Under the pieces are notes generated by a model that saw nothing but the letters and a program-made list of their open reading frames with translations, made no database searches and was not told where the DNA came from. From assembly GCA_034436235.1 (NCBI GenBank), contig DAOTWB010000164.1:1-5208 (forward strand): 5,208 nucleotides of DNA. The letters run 5' to 3'. Positions 1-5,208 of this stretch are shown here, piece after piece; position 1 is the stretch's first letter, and every line of letters starts with the position of its first letter. The stretch is from CP2-2F sp034436235 (GTDB taxonomy: Bacteria; Chloroflexota; Anaerolineae; Aggregatilineales; UBA2796). The position numbers and the translations under genes are program-made.

Positions 1-819
1 CCAGAGCGGCGTCACAAAATCGGGCAGGCGCTCGCTCAGATAGCGCGTGCCGTACAGCAGCGCCGCGATCGCCGCCAAGAGCATCAGGCGCAGCCGCAAG
101 GTATCGCCGATGGTTGTGCCGTTCAGCACCACGTCCCACAGTCCATCGCGCAGCACTGCATCCAGCGACACGGCGAACAACGCCGCGCTCTGCTGCAAGA
201 TTGCCAACAGCGTACCAAGTGCCGCAGCGATCACGGCGAGCCACGCCAGCGCGCTCAAGCGATTCATCAGACGCGGCGGCAGCTTGCCAGCGCGATAGCG
301 CGGATTGCGCCAAGCCGGCAGCAGCACAGCGCTATAGAGCAGCGCGGCGCCGAAGAGCGCGTACAAGGCAGGCACGCTGATCGCGCGCCACACGGCTTCC
401 AGCGGATCGATAATCGAGCCTTCGCCGCTCACGTTCAGGTCGCCGCCTTGCGCGCCGACCCAGAAGACGAAGCGCTCGTTGTAAATGTGTCCATCGCTGG
501 CGAAGGCGACGCGCATATTGACGATGTACGCGCCATCAGGCAATGGCTGCGGAATGCGCGCCGAGAGCTGTGATGTGTTGCTCGGCACAACGCCAACTTC
601 TTCGAGCGGCACAGCGTTGCCGCGCTCATCGGTCAAGCTGATCGTGCTGAAGCGCGGCTCCAGACCTTCGCTGAACCACGCCTGAATGCGCGTTGGCGAG
701 CGCGAAAGCACAGCGCGATTGTCGGGAATCACGCGGATTAGGTAGCCGTGCGCTTCGGCAGGCTGCGGCGTGCTGAGCATGGCACCTAGTAAGAGCGCGA
801 GGAGCAATAAGCGAAGCAC
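1..819 (-). CDS. CopC-CopD fusion copper resistance/uptake protein, 3' end cut off by the window edge
   Basis: 273 codons are visible, reading leftward and open at base 1. Residues 1-23 form a signal peptide (Leu-rich core, then PAEA). Cleavage after Ala23 would expose His24 as the mature N-terminus, the first Cu(II) ligand in CopC proteins. Residues 24-122 match the CopC beta-sandwich: WFSEGLEP at 48-55 and SDGH at 108-111. Asp109 and His111 fit the remaining Cu(II) ligands. No Met-rich Cu(I) loop is seen, suggesting a Cu(II)-only type. From about residue 147 hydrophobic helices follow (about 149-168, 190-215, 243-261), as in the CopD/YcnJ membrane domain, which moves copper across the membrane; more helices should lie beyond the edge. 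I chose the GTG at 819 because GGAG lies 10 nt upstream and it sits 7 nt after the preceding gene. An in-frame ATG at 870 would lengthen the n-region but overlap that gene by 44 nt. Family call is firm; the direction of copper transport is inferred. Confidence 0.9.
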   Translation of the reverse strand, partial: MLRLLLLALLLGAMLSTPQPAEAHGYLIRVIPDNRAVLSRSPTRIQAWFSEGLEPRFSTISLTDERGNAVPLEEVGVVPSNTSQLSARIPQPLPDGAYIVNMRVAFASDGHIYNERFVFWVGAQGGDLNVSGEGSIIDPLEAVWRAISVPALYALFGAALLYSAVLLPAWRNPRYRAGKLPPRLMNRLSALAWLAVIAAALGTLLAILQQSAALFAVSLDAVLRDGLWDVVLNGTTIGDTLRLRLMLLAAIAALLYGTRYLSERLPDFVTPLW

Positions 820-826
820 GGCGGCG

Positions 827-1036
827 CTACTCCAGACGGAACGTATCGGACGCGCGCTCGCTTGGCGCATTTTTGTGCGCCGAGTCCCTCATCTCAGCCG
901 ACTCATCGCGCGTGCGCCGCAGCGTTGTGTTCAGCATCGGCGCTAGGAACATCACGAGGAAAATGCCGATGGCGAGCGCGACAAAAATTTCATCCCACCA
1001 GCCGAGCGCGCCATGTGCAAGCGGTAAACTGACCAT
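827..1036 (-). CDS. Small single-span membrane protein, 69 residues, upstream of CopC-CopD
   Basis: I do not recognise a named family. The protein begins MVSLPLAHGALGWWDE, then has one strong hydrophobic helix (about residues 17-37). A charged tail rich in Arg, Glu, Asp and Ser (39-69) probably faces the cytoplasm. His8 and the Trp-Trp-Asp-Glu group (13-16) sit just outside the membrane. The reading frame extends up to 1288, but that part overlaps the acylase 3' end and crosses its terminator, so the ATG at 1036 is the sensible start; it lies just downstream of the predicted promoter. The Shine-Dalgarno match is poor. The stop is 7 nt before the copper gene's GTG, so the two are probably co-transcribed. 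I have the impression that short proteins with a similar His/Trp/Asp/Glu head precede CopC-CopD genes in other Chloroflexota, which would suggest an accessory role, but that is from memory. A spurious ORF is less likely given the clean membrane topology and spacing. Confidence 0.65.
   Translation of the reverse strand: MVSLPLAHGALGWWDEIFVALAIGIFLVMFLAPMLNTTLRRTRDESAEMRDSAHKNAPSERASDTFRLE
830..833 (-). promoter_or_regulatory. Shine-Dalgarno GGAG deciding the GTG start of the CopC-CopD gene
   Basis: On the minus strand GGAG lies 10 nt before the GTG at 819. It overlaps the last codons of the upstream 69-residue gene, as is usual within an operon. The competing ATG at 870 has only an A-rich, poorly matching upstream sequence. 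Confidence 0.5.
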
Positions 1037-1067
1037 CTGACATCCGCTGCTAGACGACGTTAGATAG

Positions 1068-1076
1068 AGTATAGCA
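1068..1076 (-). promoter_or_regulatory. Predicted extended -10 promoter for the small membrane protein/CopC-CopD unit
   Basis: The minus strand reads TGCTATACT: an extended -10 TG, one spacer base, then TATACT (5 of 6 matches to TATAAT). A -35 box at 17 bp spacing would fall inside the terminator stem and matches poorly, as is tolerated for extended -10 promoters. Transcription would start near 1061, giving a leader of about 25 nt before the ATG at 1036. The site lies just beyond the acylase terminator, where an independent promoter is expected. Confidence 0.45.
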
Positions 1077-1086
1077 ATTTGTGCCG

Positions 1087-1120
1087 AAAAGCACGAACAG
1101 GCAAAGTTGCCTGCTCGTGC
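1087..1120 (-). terminator. Rho-independent terminator of the penicillin acylase gene
   Basis: On the minus strand GCACGA, G, CAGGCA, loop ACTT, TGCCTG, T, TCGTGC are followed by TTTT. This gives a 13-pair stem with one internal G-U wobble, a 4-nt loop and a short U run. It begins 10 nt after the acylase stop codon (TGA at 1131-1133). On the plus strand the wobble becomes an A-C mismatch, and no T run follows the hairpin. The element therefore works best in the acylase direction. Confidence 0.85.
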
Positions 1121-1130
1121 GCCGTCGCGA

Positions 1131-3674
1131 TCAGTCGCTGCGCAGCGTGAGAGTATGCACAGCCGACGCTTCAATCGCGTTCCGATCAAGGCTGAGCGGA
1201 TACGCCTCAAAGCGCGCCCAAGGCTGCACCAGATCGCGGTAGTGCGGACTGGCAGGATGTCCGCTTTGCCCTGTGCTATGAATGCCAACGCTGCGCGATA
1301 GATCGGCGAAATCGAAGATGACGCGCAGCACTGCGATCTCGGTCACGTCGAATGCGTCGTCGCCATAGCTGCTGGTGCGATGCAAGGTCGCCGCATTGCC
1401 GCCAACAGGAATTTTAGCGACGTTGACGTAATCTTCGATCAAGCCGATGCCGCTCTGTCCGAGCGGATTGCTGACGAAATTGATGGTGTGCAAGGCGTCC
1501 CAGCGCCATTTGGTGAAATCAGCGCCAAGCCGCGCGACGACAGTCTGGTGAGCGGCGGCGAGCGCGGCGCGCAGGATGTCATCGCGGCGCTCGCGCACGT
1601 CAGGCGTGTCCAGATCGTCCCACCACGCCGCGTCAGGCTGCTCCAGCAAGCGCGCCGTTGACCACATGAAGCGTCCGTCAGTGATAGGCGTGTCGCCGAT
1701 CTCGTCTTTCCACAGGCGCTCTGCCAGCTCGAATTCAAACGCGGCAAACCAAGCTGCTTGTCCGCTCTCAGGGCGCATGTGATAGTCCCACGTGCGCAGC
1801 CAATCGAGCGCAGCTGCAGGAATCGCCGCGTCATGATCCAGACCGAGCGCCACAGGCATCAGCGTCGCGGCGAAGTCGTTGTAAACATCCTGCTGCATCT
1901 CGGCGAAGGTCTGCAGCGTGTGATCCGTGCGCGCTAGGAGCAGGTCGCGAATGCGCTGACTGCGGTAGCCGTAATCAGCGTTGAAGTTGGTGAAGTAGAT
2001 CAGGTCAGCGCCAAAGCGCTCTTGCAGCTGCTCGGCATAAGCGTTTGGCGCCACGCGCTGATTAGCAGCCACAATGTAGCCGCGCTCAGGATTGAACAGG
2101 CGCGGCATATGTTCATACGGCAAATAGCCTTGCCACAGATAGCGGCGCGTGCTGCCATCCACAGGCGTCAGACCGTTGTGATCGGCGGCGCGAATCGGCA
2201 CGCGACCGGGCAGCACATAGCCGATGTTGCCATCTACATCGGCGTAGAGAAAGTTCTGAGACGGCACTTGCCATTCTGTGAGCGCAGCGCGGAAATCTTC
2301 CCAATTTTGCGCGCGATTCAGCGCCAGCAGCGCGCCGATCAAATTGTAAGGCTTCTCAGGATCGTTGCCTGCCCAGCGCAAAGCGAGCGGCTTGCCTGTG
2401 TTATAGCTGACATAGGCAGGCAGGTCAGTGATGATCGGACCGAAGATGGTTTGCCGCACGCGGATGAAGACGCTGTTTGGATCATCGCCAAAGCGAATCT
2501 CTTCATTCGAGATGCTCATGGTCAGCGTCTCGCCATCTACGATGTACTGATCGGGATTGTTCGGCGCGAGCTGAATGGCGTACAGGTCTTGTGTATCAGT
2601 ATAAGGCGTGGTCAGCGCCCAGGCGATGCGCCCATTGTGTCCGATCAGCACGCCGGGCGCGCCGGGCAAACTGAAGCCGACCACATCATAAGGGCAATCG
2701 GCGCTGATAGGCGCGCAATGCAGCCCGATGCTGTAGAACAACGACGGCATTTGCGGCTCCAGATGCGGATCGTTCGCCAAGAGCGGCTTGCCGCTGGCAG
2801 TCCGCGCGCCGCTCACGACCCAGCTGTTGCTGGCGGCGCCGAAGGTGCGCTCCAGCTGCGCCGCGCTGAAGCCGCCCGCGACGACGCGCTGCAGAATGCC
2901 CAAGCGCTGCGGCGGAATGCGCTCGGCGCCTGTGCGCGGCACATAAGGCAAGATCGGCAGATCAGATTCTTCGATGATGCTCTGACGCGACTCGTACGGA
3001 AACTCAGGCAGCCAATCTTTCAGGAAAGCTGCCGCGCGCTCCTCGCCAAGCCTTTCCACTAGGTTCAGGTAGTTCAGCTCAAAAGCGAAATTCCCTGAGA
3101 GCTGCCACGCCAGCACTTTTCCCCAAACCACACTGTGCAAAGGCTCCCACGGCGCCACATCAATGCGCACGCCCGTCAAGCCCAAAAGCGTGTATTCGAG
3201 CGCCAAATCCGATGGACTGCGTCCGCCGATGTAAGCGTTGACGCCGCGCGCGTACGCTTCCAGCACATCGCGCGACTCAGGCGATAGCGCGCGCAGATCG
3301 TTCTCAGCCGCTTGCTTCCAACCGACCGTGCGAATGAACATATCCGAGCGCAGGACGCTCTCCACGCGCCCTGTCAGCTCGCCAATGCGCCCTTGCCCAA
3401 CATGGCGCTGAAATTCCATCTGCCACCAGCGCTCCTGCGCATGGACGACGCCTTGCGCAAAAAATAAATCGCGGACGTTGCTGGCGTAGATGTGCGCCGT
3501 GCCTTGCGCGTCGCGGTAGATGGTGACAGGCGCGCTCAAGCCGTTCAACCTGAGCGTGCCTGCCAATTGCGGCAGCGGACGTCGCAGCGTGTAGGCGATG
3601 AAGCCGCCTGCTGCCGCTAGGACGACGGCTACGATCAAAACAATAACGATTAAAATTCGTCTCAAATGTCGCAT
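1131..3674 (-). CDS. Penicillin acylase family N-terminal nucleophile amidohydrolase, membrane-anchored
   Basis: A complete protein of 847 residues, typical for the family. Residues 1-6 are basic, then a hydrophobic helix (about 7-29) anchors or exports it, so it should act outside the membrane. Family members are made as a precursor that cuts itself before a serine, which becomes the N-terminal nucleophile of the beta chain. Here that is Ser282 in AASNSW. Other family landmarks are NDPHL (301-305), PGAPGVLIGHNGRIAW (337-352), GYIVAANQR (532-540, with Asn538 a candidate oxyanion residue) and GQSGHPASPHY (802-812). All are intact, so the enzyme should be active. Family members cleave amide bonds in beta-lactams, acyl-homoserine lactones or other acylated amines; the sequence does not reveal the substrate. 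The start at 3674 is set by GAAGGA 10 nt upstream; in-frame upstream codons up to 4136 run antisense to the next gene. It appears to be monocistronic, with its own terminator. Confidence 0.95.
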   Translation of the reverse strand: MRHLRRILIVIVLIVAVVLAAAGGFIAYTLRRPLPQLAGTLRLNGLSAPVTIYRDAQGTAHIYASNVRDLFFAQGVVHAQERWWQMEFQRHVGQGRIGELTGRVESVLRSDMFIRTVGWKQAAENDLRALSPESRDVLEAYARGVNAYIGGRSPSDLALEYTLLGLTGVRIDVAPWEPLHSVVWGKVLAWQLSGNFAFELNYLNLVERLGEERAAAFLKDWLPEFPYESRQSIIEESDLPILPYVPRTGAERIPPQRLGILQRVVAGGFSAAQLERTFGAASNSWVVSGARTASGKPLLANDPHLEPQMPSLFYSIGLHCAPISADCPYDVVGFSLPGAPGVLIGHNGRIAWALTTPYTDTQDLYAIQLAPNNPDQYIVDGETLTMSISNEEIRFGDDPNSVFIRVRQTIFGPIITDLPAYVSYNTGKPLALRWAGNDPEKPYNLIGALLALNRAQNWEDFRAALTEWQVPSQNFLYADVDGNIGYVLPGRVPIRAADHNGLTPVDGSTRRYLWQGYLPYEHMPRLFNPERGYIVAANQRVAPNAYAEQLQERFGADLIYFTNFNADYGYRSQRIRDLLLARTDHTLQTFAEMQQDVYNDFAATLMPVALGLDHDAAIPAAALDWLRTWDYHMRPESGQAAWFAAFEFELAERLWKDEIGDTPITDGRFMWSTARLLEQPDAAWWDDLDTPDVRERRDDILRAALAAAHQTVVARLGADFTKWRWDALHTINFVSNPLGQSGIGLIEDYVNVAKIPVGGNAATLHRTSSYGDDAFDVTEIAVLRVIFDFADLSRSVGIHSTGQSGHPASPHYRDLVQPWARFEAYPLSLDRNAIEASAVHTLTLRSD

Positions 3675-3764
3675 TGCTGATATATCCTTCGTAAAAATGT
3701 TTTGAGCGTCCTCTAATTCTAGCGCGTGGCAAAACGCGGCGCGATTCGTTACCATAAGCGCATT
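3675..3764. promoter_or_regulatory. Divergent intergenic region with promoters for both flanking genes
   Basis: This 90-bp, partly AT-rich gap separates two genes transcribed away from each other, so both promoters should lie here. For the acylase, the minus strand has TAGAAT (3716-3721), a good -10 match, with no convincing -35. It would give a leader of about 34 nt. For the plus-strand gene, TACCAT at 3750-3755 with TGGCAA 17 bp upstream (3727-3732) is a weak pair that would start transcription almost at the ATG, giving a leaderless message. I saw no clear operator palindrome. Individual boxes are tentative. Confidence 0.35.
3685..3690 (-). promoter_or_regulatory. Shine-Dalgarno GAAGGA of the acylase gene
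   Basis: GAAGGA on the minus strand ends 10 nt before the ATG at 3674. It is the only good ribosome binding site among the possible starts of this long frame. It also places the first hydrophobic helix at the protein's N-terminus, as expected for an exported enzyme. Confidence 0.75.
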
Positions 3765-4733
3765 ATGGCAAAAGCAAAAAGCGATCAACAAGCGCAGCGC
3801 GCCACTGGACGCGAAGCGAAAGTGCGCGACGGAATGCAGGCATTGGCGCAATGGCTGCGCGATCTGGTGCGCGGCGGCATCGGCGCTGAGGATGTCCGTC
3901 GCCCTGAGACGTGGGAAGCGATCGCTGAGCGCCTGTGGGACGCTCAGGCGCAGGGCGTGGCGCGCCAGTTGACCGCCATCGGCGGCATGTTGCAGCGCGA
4001 GCCTGATTGGTCGCCGCGCCTGCTTGAGGCGATCAGCCGTCTGCACCTGTTGGTGGAGAGCTACGCGCGCCTTGATGAATTGCCGCCCGATCAACAAGCC
4101 GACTTGCGCACAGCGGTCGGCTTCACCGAGAAGCAAGCCAATCTATTGCAACAGAATGGCACGCATGATCTATGGCTTGCGCTGGGCAGGCGCACTGAGC
4201 TGAACGAAGAGCGGTTATCGGTGCAGCGCACTTGGCTGCTCGGCTTGCAGACGGGCAAAATGGCGCTCCTGCTCGACTACGCACATCCTGCGGCGTTCGG
4301 CAAGTCGCTCGACCGCTCGTTTCCGCCTGCCACGTGGCTGCAGACCGCGTGCGTATACTTTCCGAGCGCCTATCCGTTGCGCGCCTTGGCGAAGAATCGC
4401 CAGTCTGTCGCGGCAACCTTGACCGACCTGCCGCACGCGCACCTGACCTTGCGCGCTGCGTTCGCCGCCTATGCCGATGCGCTCAGCGTCAATCCATGGT
4501 TAGAGCGCTTCCCGATGCTTGTGTCACACCTTGTGCCGTTTTATGAGAATGGCGCGCTCGCGCTCGCCGACTCGAACGGCGACGCGCTATCCACCGCGCC
4601 TCTTGAGCCGATGAGCCTTGCGCGGCTGTTAGCAGTCAGCGGCGGCGCGCCGATCACAGTCTTCGGCGAGTACGATGGGCGCATCTTTCTGCCGTTGAGC
4701 GCCTTTGCCAAAGAGAGACTTGTTCCGCTATGA
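3765..4733 (+). CDS. SWIM zinc-finger family protein lacking the zinc finger (C-terminal region only)
   Basis: A protein of 322 residues, complete and uninterrupted. From memory it aligns with the region that follows the SWIM finger in bacterial SWIM zinc-finger proteins: REAKV (16-20), WLRDLVRGG (30-38), DAQAQGVARQL (59-69), RLHLLVE (92-98), LDELPP (103-108), VQRTWL (153-158), NPWLERFP (243-250) and SGG...VFGEYDG...PLSAFA (292-315). Its Lys/Gln-rich N-terminus resembles the linker normally found just after the CxC...CxxH finger. No such Cys/His cluster occurs here, and an in-frame TAG at 3720 blocks extension upstream. Family members are usually about 430-450 residues (from memory), so roughly 110-120 are missing. 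It looks cytoplasmic and largely helical. Biochemical function is unknown. I chose ATG 3765; a GTG at 3726 would add 13 residues. Neither has a Shine-Dalgarno. It overlaps the next gene by ATGA. Confidence 0.85.
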   Translation: MAKAKSDQQAQRATGREAKVRDGMQALAQWLRDLVRGGIGAEDVRRPETWEAIAERLWDAQAQGVARQLTAIGGMLQREPDWSPRLLEAISRLHLLVESYARLDELPPDQQADLRTAVGFTEKQANLLQQNGTHDLWLALGRRTELNEERLSVQRTWLLGLQTGKMALLLDYAHPAAFGKSLDRSFPPATWLQTACVYFPSAYPLRALAKNRQSVAATLTDLPHAHLTLRAAFAAYADALSVNPWLERFPMLVSHLVPFYENGALALADSNGDALSTAPLEPMSLARLLAVSGGAPITVFGEYDGRIFLPLSAFAKERLVPL

Positions 4734-5208
4734 GCGACGCACAAAACCTTGAAGATACACAGCCGCGCCGCGTGCCGCTGCCCGATGAGGAAGAAGCGCC
4801 GAGCGGCTGCGGCAACACTTTGCTGATCGGCACGATAGCGCTCTTTTTGTTGTTCATGTTCGTGGCAGTGGTCGGCTTGGCAGGCGTCGCCGGCTGGCGC
4901 GACGGCGGCATTGCGCGCCAGACACAGCGCGCGGTCGCCCTAGCAGGCACGCTGGAAGGTCAGCTGACGCTCGCCGCTGCCGATCTCGCCAATCAACAGT
5001 ACAGTCTTGCGCGCGGGCGCTGTCAGTACATCCTCGCGCAGCAGCCGTTCAACCGCAGCGCGGCGGAATGTCTCAGCACGGCGCAGGCGGGCTTGCTCGC
5101 CACTGCCACGCCGACTCCAGCGCCGCCGACCGTCACGCCAACTGCGCCGCCTGAAACGCCCATGCCAACCTTGAGCGGCGCCTTCACGCCTGAGGAACTC
5201 TTCGCGCG
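4730..5208 (+). CDS. Single-span membrane protein with TPR-like segment and Thr/Pro linker, 3' end cut off
   Basis: 159 codons are visible before the window ends in mid-codon. The ATG overlaps the previous stop (ATGA), so translation is probably coupled. A polar, acidic N-terminus (1-24) leads to GCGN (26-29), a membrane helix (about 30-54), then AGWRDG (54-59). A helical stretch (about 62-122) with LANQQYSLARGRCQYILAQQ (86-105) followed by PFN and AAECL (111-115) looks like one TPR-type helix pair. A Thr/Pro/Ala linker (about 125-147) follows, then the start of another segment (GAFTPEELFA). The same architecture is familiar from Chloroflexota proteins with a GWRDG motif after the membrane span, followed by a repeat and a Thr/Pro spacer. 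The part after the helix should be extracytoplasmic. Cys98 and Cys114 could pair, but this is speculation. The function is unknown; a scaffold or surface role is an inference from the repeat. No catalytic motif is visible. Confidence 0.85.
   Translation, partial: MSDAQNLEDTQPRRVPLPDEEEAPSGCGNTLLIGTIALFLLFMFVAVVGLAGVAGWRDGGIARQTQRAVALAGTLEGQLTLAAADLANQQYSLARGRCQYILAQQPFNRSAAECLSTAQAGLLATATPTPAPPTVTPTAPPETPMPTLSGAFTPEELFA

Noticed and set aside
65..72. GCGATCGC palindrome here and again at 3918-3925 (like the cyanobacterial HIP1 repeat)
   Set aside because: Only two copies in 5.2 kb, and GCG and GATC words are common here. This is too few to argue for a HIP1-type repeat or a cyanobacterial origin.
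47..685. Several plus-strand open frames opposite the copper gene
   Set aside because: They are antisense to a clear CopC-CopD coding region, low in complexity, and lack ribosome binding sites or recognisable domains.
1037..1288. Upstream extension of the 69-residue gene to 1288
   Set aside because: The extra part overlaps the acylase 3' end out of frame and crosses the terminator. Its translation is a Cys/Arg-rich jumble with no clear structure.
2022..3062. Long plus-strand open frame of 346 codons inside the acylase gene
   Set aside because: It is exactly antisense to well-conserved acylase motifs. Its composition is Arg/Ala/Ile/Gln-rich as expected from the complement of a GC-rich gene, and it shows no recognisable family. 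The open frame is a by-product of codon bias.
3675..4136. Upstream extension of the acylase frame to 4136
   Set aside because: It would run antisense through the 3765-4733 gene and bury the membrane anchor in the middle of the protein. The ATG at 3674 has the only good Shine-Dalgarno.

Overview
The window looks like ordinary chromosomal DNA from a member of the Chloroflexota, most likely an Anaerolineae-type lineage. GC content is roughly 60% by eye. Supporting signs are a single-span membrane protein with a Thr/Pro linker of the kind common in that phylum, a protein homologous to the SWIM zinc-finger family C-terminal region, and a membrane-anchored penicillin-acylase-family enzyme. This assignment rests on remembered family resemblance, not on a search.

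Layout. Positions 1-1036 (minus strand) hold a two-gene unit. A 69-residue single-span membrane protein (827-1036) is followed after 7 nt by a CopC-CopD-type copper protein (1-819), which runs off the left edge. The unit appears to have its own extended -10 promoter (1068-1076). Positions 1131-3674 (minus strand) hold a complete 847-residue Ntn-hydrolase of the penicillin acylase family, with a good Shine-Dalgarno sequence. It ends 10 nt before a strong intrinsic terminator (1087-1120) that separates it from the copper unit. A 90-bp divergent intergenic region (3675-3764) follows. Positions 3765-4733 (plus strand) encode a 322-residue protein matching the C-terminal part of SWIM zinc-finger proteins but lacking the zinc finger. 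It overlaps by ATGA with a membrane protein carrying a TPR-like helical segment and a Thr/Pro linker (4730-5208), which runs off the right edge.

How the genes fit together. The copper pair probably handles copper binding or uptake at the cell surface. The acylase is a cell-surface amidase of unknown substrate with its own transcription unit. The two plus-strand genes are probably translationally coupled; their joint role is unknown. No RNA genes, mobile elements, CRISPR arrays or gene-free stretches above 300 bases were seen.

The two most notable observations are the complete absence of the tetranucleotide GGCC from all 5208 bases, although GCGC is abundant, and the clean loss of the SWIM zinc-finger domain from the 3765-4733 protein. 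I did not find a convincing new multi-gene system.
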